DNA of 64,000 nt from Arabidopsis thaliana (GCF_000001735.4 NC_003075.7:10541001-10605000); one strand, 5' to 3'; positions 46,504 through 61,005 are shown, counted from the first letter of the stretch. Made by a program: numbers and translations. The notes: generated by a model from the sequence alone, not told the origin.

Positions 46504-48807
46504 TTAAATTGGAGGAGCATCTAGAGGAGTGAAAACCCTGTGGTGGCAAGTAGGGTTACAAGGGTAAGGACAATCTATCTTCTGAAACAATGTTCTGTCA
46601 TAAACCCAATCTCCAACAGCTTTTGCTATTGTCTGCAAATTAAGAAGAAATAATGAATCATGAAAACACAATGTAACATTGATTCTAATGACATTTTGTT
46701 TGACAAGAATTTGGAGAATGTTTGCTTTTTTTTGTACCGTTCGGTTTAGAATTGGAGAATCTTGCCAGAACCATGAAGTTTGTGTCTCGGTTTGGCAGTG
46801 AGTGTAGCAAGAATCTATGAACATCCCTCTTGATGAAGATCTCCCTAAACCTATCACTGCACTCAAGAACTCTAACCTGAAATCTAAAAGGACGCAAACC
46901 CGAAAATTGTTTAGACCCTTTTCATGCATTGATGTTAAGAAATGATCCAGCAAAATCATATCATAATTTTTGCTTCTATACTAACCTTGCATAACTTTGA
47001 TCTGACTTGGATGGCAATTCTTGATGTCTAGTTGACAACTTTGCCATTTTCCGTAAGGATCAGCTGCTCGCGGAGCCAAAATGTTCTTTATCTGATAAAG
47101 AAATGTGAAACTAATGATGAGTTTTTGAAGTTAGATTATGGAAAATACTTCATTCAAGCTGAAAGATCTGTTCTTTGGACAAATCTTGCAGTAACAAAGA
47201 GTTAACCTACCTGCCAAGAGTCATAAGCGGCATTAAGAATGAACAGAGGAGTTCTAATCTGGCGAGCCACATATTGCGGAAAGAAACACTGCAGATTTTT
47301 GGTGATTGATTATATGGGTAAAAATATTGAAGAGAAACAAAAAATGGCTTTATAATTATAACATGAATGCTTTCTACCATTGCAGGAGTTAATCTTGATG
47401 TGCATGACCTCGGCAAGTTCTTTGCTGATCCCTGCAAACAAAATTTCAATGAAAAGTTCAAATAACAGGAATGAGCAACTGAATCAACTGTCACTAGATA
47501 GGAAAAAGAAAATAGAAAGCTTACATGAAGAGTAACAACATCTTCGAAGTATGTTTTAATGTATTGAACTCCTGAGACGTCTCTTCTGAAAACATACCAA
47601 TGAAATGTCATTTCTAACTAACTTTTTTGAGTAAGTTGATGATGAATAGGGAAGGATCACAAACAGAGTAATGGTCTTACGTGTTGAGAAAAAAACCAGC
47701 ATCTGAAAGACATTTTACTTTGGTTCCCATCGGTAATAGAGCACGGAAACTATCACAATGCATCAGCGAAGCTAACCCGCCAGCAGAACAGCCAGACAAA
47801 ACAGCCTGCAATAGTGTCATAAACGTTTTAGACCACTTTGAAGGGTCAAAGTTTGCAAGAGTTAATGGAGATTGGAGAAATTTTGTGAAGGAAAGAAAAG
47901 CTAACATTCTCGGCGTTTATCATGCCTTTAGCTAGCAGCTCTTGCATAACGGCTAACCAAACTCGAGCACCTCTGAAGTGAAGATTAGTAGCCTGATCAA
48001 ATTACCATTATGATTATCGAATAAGAAAGACAACACTAAATAAATCTCATGTTTCTCTTCTTAGTACTCACAGGGTTCACTGCTTCTACATCTCCTGTGA
48101 ATGATGCCCCGTCACAGTATCTAACTTTCACTCTATTCCAATTGTAAAAATCTGCCATTTCCAAGAAGAACCAACCAAACCCATAAGACAAAAACTTAAC
48201 TTCATCTTTGATCAACAAGTTAGTCAAAAGCTTCCATATATACCAGGATTATATTGTTTCTTATTGCTAAGAATAGCTGAGAAAGCAAGGTTCTCCACCA
48301 TTTTCTTCGATGAACCTAATCGAGTATGCATCCGACTAACGCAATTTGTTACATTATTGCACCATCCTCCTCCCTAAATCAAACCATTTCCAAAGACACT
48401 CAATTAACTTCCACAAAAACTTCATTTCAAAATCATCTCCCAACTCCAAAAATATACTAAGCCAAAGCAAGAACAACCACAGAACACAAGAGAAGAAAGC
48501 AGAGCAAAACCTCAAGCTGTATCAACCAACTATTGATTCCAGTTCCAGAACCTCTATCCAAATGATAAGCTGGTGGACTTCCATCTAAACAAACTGCAAA
48601 ACCAAAAGACATAGATGAAGAATAAAAAAACACAAAAATATACTATATAGGAACAATAATGAATAAATATATAAACAGAATTAATAACTCACCGGCCCCT
48701 TTAGCGACTGCGTTTCGAACAAATGTAATATTGACAAACAGTCCTTCTGTGTTCATTATTACTAACGAACACACCAAATAAATCAACCATTGCTTCAACT
48801 TGAACAT
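46504..48807 (-). CDS. PAE8: Pectin acetylesterase PAE8 (CE13)
   Basis: About twelve exons with the same intron pattern as PAE7 give roughly 397 aa. The start at 48807 ([19 protein letters not shown]) gives a clean signal peptide; an in-frame ATG at 48825 would add six residues. Core motifs are [28 protein letters not shown], the nucleophile segment [26 protein letters not shown] (Asp) and DSCYTHCQ (His). The C-terminus has [12 protein letters not shown]. The enzyme deacetylates pectin, chiefly rhamnogalacturonan I and homogalacturonan, in the apoplast. PAE8 is one of the better studied family members. The pair arose by tandem duplication long ago, as the introns no longer align. Confidence 0.93.
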
Positions 48808-50613
48808 TCTGGTGAAAGAAAACAATCAAAATAAATAAATCTAAGAACTTTATAAATTGAAGTACAGATAGAAGAAATTAGCTAACAAAAAATGACACTA
48901 TAGTACTTAAAAGACAAAAAAAAATCTTAAATTAGATCCGAACTATATGTTCACACCATTTTAATAGCATTTTGGTATCTAAAAAAACGATACTTTCAGT
49001 GTTTTTAGTAGATTTTTGCGGTACCTGCGACTGCGATTTCAATTTCCAGCTAACAAAAAACAAAAAGAGAAAACTTTTTCCCAGAAATTTTTTACAGAGA
49101 GGAAAATTTTAATATTTGCATTCGATGTTGTCAGAAAGATGTTTTTCTAGAAAAAGCAATGCAAATAAAATCCGAAATCTTTCCTTCTACGTAGAAGGAA
49201 TTAACGAGAAAGGATCAGTTTTGCTTTTGCAAACTGGGAAAAGAATAAATCTTTCTTGGAAAGAAAGTTTCAGACGCAAACGCACTTACTTGTAAACGCG
49301 GTTTCTTACAAAATCCCAAACCTGAGATTAGTGTAAGAGAAACTTCGAAGTTTCACTTTGCTAACTCGGACGATGACTCAGTTTCAGCACATTGTCAGAA
49401 GACGCGATTTTCGAGCAATGGCGGAAGCAGAAGAAGAATCCTGGAGAAATTAAGCGTTTATATAACGCGCGTTTTTTGGATCCGACGTACAATGTTGTTT
49501 TTGTTCGGAACCCAAGAGCCGACACTGATTCGTTCGTTTTCGTGACACCAAAAAAAAAAAAAGAGTATATAATAAAACAAAAGAATTGTGGTGTGTACGA
49601 GAAGATGATATGTTTATATACCAAAATGTTTTCAGTTTTTATCCGACATTATTATTTGCTTATAAATATGACCATTTTCTTCCCTTTCTATACAATAACC
49701 CCCTTTATACTATTGGCATAATAAAAATCATAGAGAATAATAATCAAATCTATATTAATAATATGTAAATTTTCATTAAAAATTATGATACTTTTCTTTA
49801 ACTTTAAACTCACTATTGTTTTAGTAAAAACGTTAAATGTATAATTGATATGATTTTTAAGTAAAAATAAAGATGGCTATAAGGTATATAAGAGCATATG
49901 AAATACAATTGGTTTACCTCTTGAGCATATAATATATAGTTTTTATTGAAAATTATAAATTTCCAACTCATGTCATGTCCTTTGGTAAAAGGACATGGAT
50001 TAATTGATTACTTGGTCAGTCAATATAACATTAATGATTGTGGGGCTGACTGAAAAAAAATTAATGTAAGGGGTGAGATATCAAAGATTGACATAAAATG
50101 AGGGGTTCGTGCGTGAAGAAGACTTGAGTTCAGAAATGCTAATAGGGGTATAGTGAGTTGACACGTCACAAAAGGTGTTCGGTTAAATGGGTTGGATAGG
50201 ATCCGACCCGAATGTCGGGGGTGGGTGACGTGATCCGGTCGGACCGGTTATGTAATGGAGTAATGGTGTTGTTGGAAATGTTTGTTATGTAACGAATCTC
50301 TCTTTATCAGCTTGTAAATTACGCGTTCCTCAGCCAACAAACACAGCTGACGATTTGTTCGGGGAATATGGACTGTTTTTGTCTTTTCATTTTGTAAAAA
50401 GTGATCTTATTCTCTGTGTGCAACCTCACCCCGTAGTTTCGGTGTTACCAACTCTTTCTCTTTTCAATAAAATTATAGGAAGCCTAGTCCATAATTAGAA
50501 AGCTAACGATTATAATTGTTTTTAATATCATATATATTCGTAAGAATAGACAAAATTAATCGGAAAATTGTTAGAGACTATACGATTGGTGGACAGGTTT
50601 TCATATCAAAATA
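48808..50613. other. Upstream region of PAE8
   Basis: Promoter side of PAE8. It has one relatively GC-rich patch at about 50155-50260 (GGATCCGACCCGAATGTCGG, GTGACGTGATCCGGTCGG). A plus-strand ORF at 49392-49721 begins MSEDAIFEQWRKQ but soon becomes low-complexity. No gene is called. Confidence 0.4.
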
Positions 50614-51143
50614 CAGTAAAACCTCTATAAATTAATAATGTTGAGAATGTAAAATTTTATTAATTTAGAGAGGTATCAATTTATCGATAAATTAATATTT
50701 ATTAATTTATAGAGAGAATTTCCTAATTTAGTAACTTTTTAAAATTTTCTATAAGATTTCTTTCATTATAGAAAAATCTTTCTAGAACAGTTACAAGTAA
50801 AATATAATAATAATGTATAGAAAACAATACCAAAAGTTTTGATACAGTAAAATATGAAAACTATACTCAACAAAAAACAAATATGAATTTAAGCAAAAAC
50901 TTATTCTTAATATATTTTAAAGAATTTTTTACATATAATATATAGATATATAGTTGATACATTTATACAATTATTAATTTATGATATTGATGGGACCATA
51001 TATTTACATAAGACTTTTAAAAAATTATTATCTTATTAATTTATCGATTTATGTCACTTTTTATATTGATCCTGGACCAGAAATATTTATTAATTTAAAA
51101 AAAGTTATTAATTTATAGAATATTAATTTATAGAGGTTTACTG
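50614..51143. mobile_element. Emigrant-type MITE (Tc1/mariner, pogo-like)
   Basis: A 530-bp AT-rich element. The left terminus is CAGTAAAACCTCTATAAATT followed by AATA. The right terminus is its reverse complement with one base missing (TATTAATTTATAGAGGTTTA then CTG). A TA dinucleotide on each side (50612-50613 and 51144-51145) is the target-site duplication. The length, TIR and TA target fit the Arabidopsis Emigrant family, mobilised by Lemi1/pogo-like transposases. It has no ORF and is non-autonomous. Confidence 0.92.
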
Positions 51144-54100
51144 TATTATGTTACATCATAATATGCATTTATTAATTTTATTTTATTTTTTAAAAAGAAA
51201 GATAGGGGAAGAAGAGAAGTAACCTAAGAAAAGGACCAAAGTGATGTAACAAGTAAACAACAAAGTCCATCCAGTCTATCGGAACCTCAAAAGGGAATAT
51301 GATTATGCATTTCGAAGCTTATCTTATCTTATGAAAAAAAATTTATCTACGAAAACAATTGTTAAGTGTTCAATAATTCAAACTTATTTAGACTCTTATT
51401 AGTTATTGTCAAATCTCTTATGGAGCTTTCTACCTACAGAACTAAATAAAATAAAACTCTACCCTATCTCACTCAAAAAATAAAAATAAAAACATCAACT
51501 ATTTTTTGTGTGATATTCAATCATTATTCCAAATTACATTCATGAATATCTTATATCAATATTTATAACTGGCATAGTAAACCAAACAAAAAATATATTT
51601 AAAACTGGAATTTGGTATAAAAGCTGGCGGAGAAGTAGTATAGTTGAAAATTTGAAATTATGTTTTCTGACATATAACATGTTTGAAATGACCAACCACG
51701 AAATAGAATCTCACTCATAAGTTTAGTTATTTTGTTCAAAAATTTAAAGCCCGTTCGTTAGCTTCAAAATTAAATTTCAAATATTTTTCTACTAACAATT
51801 TCAAATTTTATATATCAAATGAACAAGGTCGATCTGATGAAAACTGTTGCGTAAAACATTCTCAAAACTAAACTAATATGTTTTTTTTATAAATCTAATC
51901 GGACCATATAGTAGATCAAATTAGGCGGATATTAGAGAAGGTATCAATCACTAAACATGCCATATGATTATGGTTCATGTATCATTATCAAATGATTAAA
52001 TGGATGGAAGCAACGTGCCACATTCAAATCTTGTTTTTATTTTTATAACGAATTTATGGTGTTTTAAAAAGTAAAGTTTTTGTGACAACTGTAAAACAAA
52101 GAAGCAGACTCAAAGAGCAGTTTTCAATTCCGGTGACCAAAAACATTAATTACCGTTTTATTTTTCTAATCGGCGGGAGGAGCAAAGCATATGATTGGAG
52201 AACGAGTGTGTTGTTGACGCGTGGCGGCAGATGGATTGATGAAACACGTGATTGACGGTGGGATTCTTCTTGCACAACAGCTGTTGAACCTTGGTGAAAA
52301 GTCACTTTATAAATTCTTTAAACTCTTGCCCAACAAAACAAATTCTATAAAAATATTTGTCCGTGATTCATTATAGTTGTTTTGTTATTCGCTGGTTAAT
52401 AATTTATTCATGGAAATTTTAGTTTCGTAGGATTAGCTCACCTTCACATAAGCCAAAATTATCTGACACTACGATGATCCAAACATTTTTGAGCTACTGT
52501 AAAAACACAAAATCAAAATAAGCAACTAATCAAAAAGGTATATTGTTGAATCTATAAACCATATGTTACATTCTCGGTGAAAAATATAGTCACAGAATTT
52601 CAGGAAAAAATAAAGAAAGTAGAAGAAGAGGATAGTACCGAGAAACTGTTTATAACTTTTGCTAGTTCATACAGTACCAATTATCAACAAAGAAAAAAAA
52701 ACTTATAATAGGTCGTGATTTTCAAATTTTGATAAATTTTTGTATAGCATTTATTGTCCGCTTATAATTTTATACCAATAGATGAAGAGAAGAATTTAAA
52801 TACGTCACATTGAAGTTAAACAAACAATGGGATGTAAAAGTTTGTCCAACCATTTTAATTGGTCTTCATGTAGTTGGTCACTAGGGCTGCTTTCAAGATA
52901 AGACTACAACAATCCACGAAACCACTGGGCTCCAAAATTGAATTAGTTTATCATCACCCGTCGTCTAATCACATCAATATAGCAAGTTGTAATGAAAAGA
53001 TAATTGTGAATTAACATATTTGTGGATATATACTAACAGATTTATGGATATATATCGGCTTCTCGTATGAAGATTGGAGTAGCTAATTATTTTTTGCTTA
53101 CCAAATGATTGATACTTGAAAGTGATTGCGCAACACCGAGAATTTGTTCTGTTTTGAATTGATATTTTATAAGTTTTTTTGTGGATGAGTTATATAATCG
53201 ACTACTTTATCTTCCATTGAGAAGTTTGAGAAAATAAATTGAGTGTGACATTAAAAAAAAGTGGGGATGATTTGGCTGCGATATGTTGCCGTGAAAGATC
53301 ATGTTCTGTAGATCATTATGAACAAATTAGATTCGTTTGAGCGTAATGGAGATACTATAACAATAAAATATGTTATCACTTATCATATATAGTTATTAGT
53401 ATATTTGGTTCCACTTAATACTATATTGTTCCATATCCAATATAGTATAGTCAATCTTAATGATGTTTCTAATGACTATGGTTAAACATCCACTGTAGAG
53501 CATAATAATTGACTTAAAACTTTCAAATATCGATGTTTATTCTATCATCTTTACAAGTTGGTCATGTGTTACAAATTTGCAACAACTTGCAGTTGGTTTA
53601 AAGTATCACAAGGTACAAACTTTACCAGCAATTTCTATTTATGATTTATTCAATAAACCATTACACTAGAATAGAATAGTCGGGAGTTTAGTTGGAAGAA
53701 ATACGAATAGCATAAGATAAATATGTTCAAAAGTCGTTTTAATAGTATCAGTATGAACAAGAACATGTTCGCATTTAAGAAAACATTAGCTGGCCAACTA
53801 TCTACCAATATTTAATCCTTACAATATTATTTTCATTTTCAACTGAACAATTACATAAGTTTCGTTTTAATGATTGGGTTAATATACTAAAATCAAAATT
53901 TTCAAGGAGTTTAGTCCATGCTCAACAACGATTGGTCATTTGGTCCTTATTTATCTTTCTTTTTTTTGTTTTCTGGTTCACCTGACGTTATTTATCAACC
54001 TCTCATGAAATAATGATTATCCAATAACATATTTAATCCAGTCAGAAATTAATATGGTCCATACCATTTGCTAATTAATTTTACAGTATCTACTCTCGAG

Positions 54101-57100
54101 TGCATAATAGACATCGATCTGAATTTACACAATATATATACTATATGCTAACCAACGTCGTAGTGATAGTTCTACCATACATAGTTTGATTCATGGGAAG
54201 ATTTAAGGAAAACTAATTATGTATTAGTCCAATGAAGACATCAATGGTGTAACTGATACTTTTTTAAGTTGTGGAAGTTAAAATATAAAATCACAACATA
54301 AAAGGTTTATGACAAAAAAAGAAAAATCTCTCTTAAGTTTAAAGATGTTTGCAACTTGTAACATTGCATCAGTGAATATACAGAAACATTCCATGTGGGT
54401 TGTTCCAAGAAACACCATCAACTCACATTATTATGTAAAGCCAGTTAAGCTAATCACATGATTATTACATAATTAAGAAAAAAATAATAATATGAATGTA
54501 TACTTTATGATCTAATTCCAACGTTTACACGAGTATGATTATTTCCCCCTACTTGGCCATCTATTCAACTAGATCGGTTTTTTCATAATGGAAGATTTTG
54601 GTGTTACCAAATTAAAGATTCCAGACAACTAAAAAGTTAAAGATGGTTGCTAGATTTTAATTCGAGTGTATACAAAAATTAAGATTGAAAAACTTTTTTG
54701 TCGGCCACATTTTAAATGTACTTGACTACTTGTCTACAAAAACTAAGTTGTTTCACGGTTTTTTTGTTTTTTTTCGCCGTCACGGTTATAAACTTCTTGT
54801 CTGTTGGTTCTAAAACTTCTAAAACACATTATATAATTGTTTGAATAGTAATACATAATTGTTACAAAAAAAAGTTAACCTAAATGGAAAGATAGAATAT
54901 TCCCCCAATTAAATTCGTAAAATATAATGTAGAATATATGTTTGTCCAAAATAATAATAATGTAGAATAGCTGAAAATCAATTATTATATAAATGATTTA
55001 GCTCATTGCTAACCAATAGAACACACAAAAATCATTTTGCGATTCTGTGCTCAATTATACCAAATACAGAGTACAATTCTAATCGTAGATCACGTTTGAC
55101 TTAAGGAGAAGTTAAAATATTAAATAAATTTTGCTGGCACCTATCGGTATTAATTTTACTAATCATGATTATGATTACGGAAAGATATAGGTCATCCGTG
55201 TTGAGATCTAGACATTATTAGACTATAATATGTAAAGGCATAAAGCACTATCCAACATACTTATTAGATATGACAACAAAATAGCTCTAGTAACTATAGT
55301 CTTATATACATGAATAATATGAAGTGCATATTTTTTTAGTTGTCAAAGACTCAAAATAGTAAGTTCAGTTTGTTCAATCGGTTGCTGTAAAACAAACAAA
55401 AATGTCCAAACAGTTTTAAATTTTAAACGATGGAAAAAATTCGAGTCATTAACATAAGCTGGAAAATTTGAATATGGGCTGATGAGCCAAGTTTGATAGT
55501 TGGGTCGAAATAAAAGACCAATTGGGCTTTAGGAATTTAATCATTTTTTTCACAAACAATTTTCTTATTCTTCCCCATTTTTAAGTCTACAGAATGCTGC
55601 TAGTGCTTATACATGAAAACTTCAAACAAACCAACCATTTTCACGTCAATTAAAAAACTAGTACTTCTTCAATACACTATAATCCACTCTCCTAATTAAA
55701 ATTGGAAATATATGAAATTCCACTATAAAATTGTGAAATCATACACAATTACCCGTTTGTACTTAACAAGAGAATTCAATCATCGTCCTCATCAACAAAA
55801 ACAACAACATGAGTACATGACTAAGACTAATCATCATCTATATCGCCGTCAATATAAGTTACTAGCTAGCAAACCTCTAGTGATTATACGATCATTAATT
55901 ACGGTCGTCATTATCAGTTTATTGTCAAGCAATATCGGTTATTCCACACGACAACATCTCCATAGATCTATATAGTTCTAGAAGTAACGGAAGAAAAGAA
56001 TATGTAATTCGTAGTGAATGGGACAGGTAAGAGTCAACATAAGTTACCATATATAACGGTGCAGAAACATTTATGGTGTAGAGGACCATATATAACGATG
56101 TATTTAAATATTGAGTGGTCCTTCTCATGAAATTTAATAGTTTAGTTACAATGTTATGCATGTGTTTCTGCTGCATGCATGGACAGTTATCTTACTATTC
56201 ATACGTACAACATTAAATTAGTACACACTCAGTATACTACAGTACTAGCTACTCTCTCTAGTACTAAGAAAGTCCATCATCTTCAAAAGGGTACCATGAA
56301 TAATGAATTTATTGGAGTTACATGGTAACAGAAGTGGATTCACCTCAAACATGTTAAGAAATCTGCATCACATATTTATTAGTTCGATCGGCCACATACG
56401 GCATACATATCGGTCAATCTTCCAGTTTCAAAGAGATTTACACTTGATCTTGTGATACAATATGTCAATATGGGTGATTGGTTTGTACATTCTAAAAGTT
56501 GAAGAGTTTTTTTCAATTTTTGTTTTTTATTTTTCGGGAAATTGTTTCAAGTCTTTAATTAAAGTTATTTTTTAATTGATCAAATTTTTACACTTTTAAT
56601 TTACTGTTTTACAGTTCTAAATGTGCTCTTAATTTTTTTTCAGAGTCTGACTTCTCTTTTTTGTTCGTGTCGTCGTTTATTTTTTATAAGTCAACAAAAT
56701 AGAATTTAAAATTAAAAAAAAAACTAGAGGCCCTTAATTTAAAATTAAATTTTCTAAATCAATATTTTCAAGTAAAAAGTTAAAGTACTTACCAATGACC
56801 TCCTGAATTCATCGCAGGTTCCCTAATCAAACTTTCTAGCTAGTGCAGTGGTAAGCTGAGGTTCCATATATAGTATTGTTGTCTTCCTTCAGAAGAACCA
56901 AAATGGCAATTGTGCCATATTGGAGTTGAAGGACCCAAGTACCCAACCAATCCCAATCCTATCCGCTAGTTAGTTAGTGGAGTATACTCGGGAACTAACT
57001 ACAAACCTATAAGGCTCTTTATACTATTTCTGAATTCCATGTATTTATCAATGGATTAATAACTACAAGAAAATGATTATGGTCAATATATATTATTCAC

Positions 57101-57605
57101 GAAATGTATTTCAATGTAATGTCTTTGACAAAATATTGTAAACTTGATGACAAGATATATATAAATTTCCACATCGTAATTGTTTTCTCTTTAAAGATTG
57201 AAAAAATAACTTTCCCTTAAGAAATGATCTAAATTCTATACATGCTCAAAGTTTTTACCATTAAATAAGATAAGAAATATAAAATTGACAGAAACATGAT
57301 AATTTTTTTGATCCCAAAATCTTCAGATTTGTTGTTTAGCACATACGTAACTAATTAAGTCTATTCAATATTTGTGAGATTTTAAGTGCATTACTGATGA
57401 TATTAGGTGCGTAGAAAACACAACACTAAAAAAAAACACGACACTACACGGAATTAGTTTTCATATAACATTAATTACATAACTTGACGTCTTGTTTACA
57501 CATATATGACATATATAGAGAGCACATCACATTACAACACAACAAAACTAATGAAACATTTTACTAATTATAAATACAATTTTTAATTACGTCGATTTGG
57601 AGGTA
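51144..57605. other. Gene-poor AT-rich region
   Basis: About 6.4 kb without a supportable gene. ORFs are short and AT-biased. The longest, 55712-55975 plus (87 codons), is basic with no known motif. A slightly GC-richer patch at 52165-52280 contains AAACACGTGATTG and CGCGTGGCGG. Small RNAs or degenerate transposons could be present but I cannot show them. Confidence 0.4.
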
Positions 57606-58088
57606 TTAATTAATTACCGGAATAGAAAAATATGGCTCTACCACAGCCATAGTGTTACTCTCAGCATAAGTATCACAACAAAACTCATTGTAAAACGCTC
57701 TTGCCTTCCTTAATATATGGCTTATGGAACATTTCATGTACCACAACAAGCTTAATCGAGCAACATCACGCCTCAAATCTCCGTATTTGGTCGCGGTTAT
57801 GGACTTACCATCTTTGTTTGAGACCTTCCCGTGTTCTTGTTGATTCGTCTCCTCTTCTTTTACGGACGGATCTTCAATAAACAGTAGTGGATTAGTAAGA
57901 GGGTGTGAATTTATTTTATTATGGTAGATTTCTGTTAGCGTTTTGCCAGAAAAGACGTTGTTCAACATGTTTTCGCTGATGGTTTTGAATGGTTTGGGTT
58001 TGTTACTATTGCGTCGACGAGATTTTGTGGTGGAAAGTAGGGTTTTAGGGCGGTGGATTTGAGTGAGGGTGATGAATTTAGTAGCCAT
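57606..58088 (-). CDS. Small hypothetical plant protein
   Basis: A single-exon ORF of 160 codons. The N-terminal ~45 residues are rich in Arg/Lys/Ser/Thr (LLSTTKSRRRNSNKPKPFKT) and could be an organellar or nuclear targeting region. The middle is acidic and polar (VKEEETNQQEHGKVSNKDGK). The C-terminal part is helix-prone with several Cys (LSLLWYMKCSISHILRKARA, FYNEFCCDTYAESN). No domain is recognised. Codon use and a TATA-like AATATAAATATG (minus sense, about 58170) suggest a real gene. Position matches At4g19430, annotated as unknown. Nothing supports a function. Confidence 0.6.
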   Translation of the reverse strand: MATKFITLTQIHRPKTLLSTTKSRRRNSNKPKPFKTISENMLNNVFSGKTLTEIYHNKINSHPLTNPLLFIEDPSVKEEETNQQEHGKVSNKDGKSITATKYGDLRRDVARLSLLWYMKCSISHILRKARAFYNEFCCDTYAESNTMAVVEPYFSIPVIN

Positions 58089-61005
58089 GAGACTATGAGA
58101 GAATTGATATATGGTATGAACTATGAAGTGATTGGTTTGTGGATTGCTCTTTCACTCCTTACTTAACATATTTATATTCACACATCTATACATACACAAA
58201 TATGTGTAGTATGATGGTATGTATAATAAGGTGCTAATTAGAGGTTTGCATAAGATTTGCTAAAACGAAATTAAATATCTTGATTTTTTTTTTTTGATGG
58301 GTACATCTTAAAGGGTGGAAACTTAAGCGATTAATTTTTGCTTTCGCAATCTTTCGCCTAACAATTAAAAGGCGAAAACTAAAAAGAATACCTAATCAAA
58401 GATCGTTTTCTTCTGATCGTGTGATATTTAAGATATTTTTAAAAATACTTCTAAACAGTCTTCTGTATATGGTATAATTTATGAAGAATTTTCATAATCC
58501 TCTAGTTTGAAATACAAACATTAACTATATAGTCTGTAGCTTCTTTGATTAGATTCAGGTTTTTTGTTTTTGGTTTTAGAAATAATTCGAATAAAAATAA
58601 TAATTAATGAACGTATCATTTAGTTTCATTTTTTCGTCTATTTCATTTAATAAATTATCATTTTTCGTAATTTTTATTGGCTCGTATGTTTATACTGTTA
58701 TTTTTTGGTTTTGATTTTAACCGAAGTAAGACTTTTTTTAATATTTATAAGTTCGAAAAAAGGATGCAATTTGCAAGTCCGTACTGTACGGAATATAGCT
58801 CATACGTAAATGATTCTCTAGAACATACTATGATCGTGTGGTCAGTGTTGCTCGATCTTAATTGGTTAAAAGAAATGGGGGCCATGAAAGCTGGATGAAA
58901 ATGAATTGTACTCCCACTAAACAAGTGACTTTACCTCTTCCATTCACACAATTTTTTTTATAGTTTAAATATTGAATTTACATAGTTTTCATGATCCACA
59001 TATTATGAAAAAGGATAAAAATGAGAAAGAAAAATAAGGAAGAAACCAAGAATCTATGGAATTGAAATATGGAATATAGCTATGGGGAATCAAATGGTCC
59101 ATACCCACGTGCATGGGAACTGTTTGGTATCTATATGTTTCCTTTGTTGTTCTTTTCACTAAAAGGTGGTCATCTTTTATGTATCTTTGATATTTCAGAG
59201 ATCACCGGCTTTTCGGGTAAATCACTCTCTCAAGTCTCAACTTTAGCTTACCAGATCTCTGTCTAATTGCGAAACCCTGATATTAATAGTTCTTCTTTAA
59301 CCCTTTTTACTCGAAAAAAAAACAAAATCTTCCTAAACCCATAAGCTAGGTCCCATGTGAATGATCAGAAAGGATCCCAAGTATTGGACTAAAGAACCCA
59401 CTCAACATATGTGGTCTTCAGCATCAAAACATTCAGCCTAAAATACTTCAATTTCTGAATGCATGATATTCAAATATAGTACAATTTTCTTGGGTATTGA
59501 CAAGCAATTTATGACCGTATGTATTGTGTTTTGATTAATCGTCATCTTCTAGACTGAATATGAGTAGTCAAGTCATATCCAAATCAGATTGAATATCTTA
59601 AATTTCTCAAAGGATGCTCACAGAATTCCCTAAAAAAATGCACAATCCATCTATATCGATGAAACTGTAATGAGATCTAATATTTATCAGGTTTCATATT
59701 GGCTTTTTTACAATCTTCTCATAACAATCTCTGTTTAGGGTATCTTGACTAGTAGTATAAGTTAAAAAATAAAACCAAAAATCATGAAGAGTATTTCAAA
59801 TTTTATTCTTGTTTTCCTTCTTTCTTTCTACGTACATCTAAAACACTTTTTCCACCTCTTTAAGAGAATTAACAAATTTAAAGAATCGTAAACAAGATGA
59901 ATAAACAGTATTCACCCCACTGAAAGTCTATACTCTAAGGTGAATGTTGTCGAATTAGTTGATACCGTTGTAAACTGTTACCTTTCAAATCAGTCCATTA
60001 ATCTCCTTGGGCAAAAAATTCTGCACGGCTGAGGAAATTCTCCCCAGCGATGTGTCAGGCATGAATTAGTTCTAAACTACTCCGATGAGAATTCGCTTAA
60101 GCTCTCTGAAGCACAAAAGAGAGAGGAAGAGTAAGAAAGATCAATACCTTGAGCCAAACGGATAGTAAAAGAAGAAGAATTATAGAGTGGAGTTTGAAGG
60201 AGTCTTTACATTTATGTGACCTGTAAACCGAGGAGCCTCCTATTGATCCATTCTCATAGCTCCCATGAATATCCATGTGTAAACTTTTAATTGACTATCC
60301 ATGATGTGTGTCTAAATCTGCTAAAAAGGGTGTAACATAAGAGTAAGTGTTTTGACTTCAGCAAACAGTATTTAAGAGATCTTCAAAACAAACAAACAGT
60401 ATCAAGAGATTCTTTAATATAAACAAACCGATCAAAGAATCCTGGTGGTCTCAGCATATAACTGTAAGCGGCAATATACGTAAGGCACAAAGCTTTATAT
60501 ACATTATTGTACCTGTATAATCTTTTCAGGACTGCTGTCTGAAGTACCTGCTCTGATCCAGAATCTATCATATGCCTTTGATTCTGTGGCACTCAATCCT
60601 AAACCTGACGAGTACCAGTAATGTGGATTTGTAAATCATAAACCCATATAGCCTTTGATGCTAAAAGAAACAACTTTTCTCATTAAGATTGAAGCAGGCC
60701 AAAGCTGTTAACTGAATGGGCTGGAGAATCAAGTAGAACACACTACCCTACTTGTAAGATGCAATGAACCATATGCATCATTTACCAAGTAACTCCATCC
60801 TAACGTGCTCCTCTAAGAAGAAGACGTAGATCCCCGGCGTGAATCAAAACTGAGATGGCTACTAGATTTCAATTTCCAACTGCAGGAATAGGATGCCCAA
60901 CTATACAAATCAGAACATTATACATTAATAAACTGAAGCTATCAGAGCAACTAATAGGAAAAATAAGAACCAGAATAGAAACCTGTTCTTCTTCTTATTC
61001 ATCAG
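58089..61005. other. Intergenic spacer and probable PPR 3' UTR
   Basis: No coding gene is supported. The right part (about 60-61 kb) is less AT-rich and probably holds the 3' UTR, perhaps spliced, of the PPR gene. Confidence 0.4.

Noticed and set aside
55712-55975. 87-codon plus ORF as a secreted peptide gene
   Set aside because: No signal peptide at the N-terminus and no known peptide-hormone motif at the C-terminus.
60060-60125. Possible C/D snoRNA (CCGATGAG ... CTGA)
   Set aside because: The C-box does not match RTGATGA, C and D boxes are only about 20 nt apart and no terminal stem is visible.
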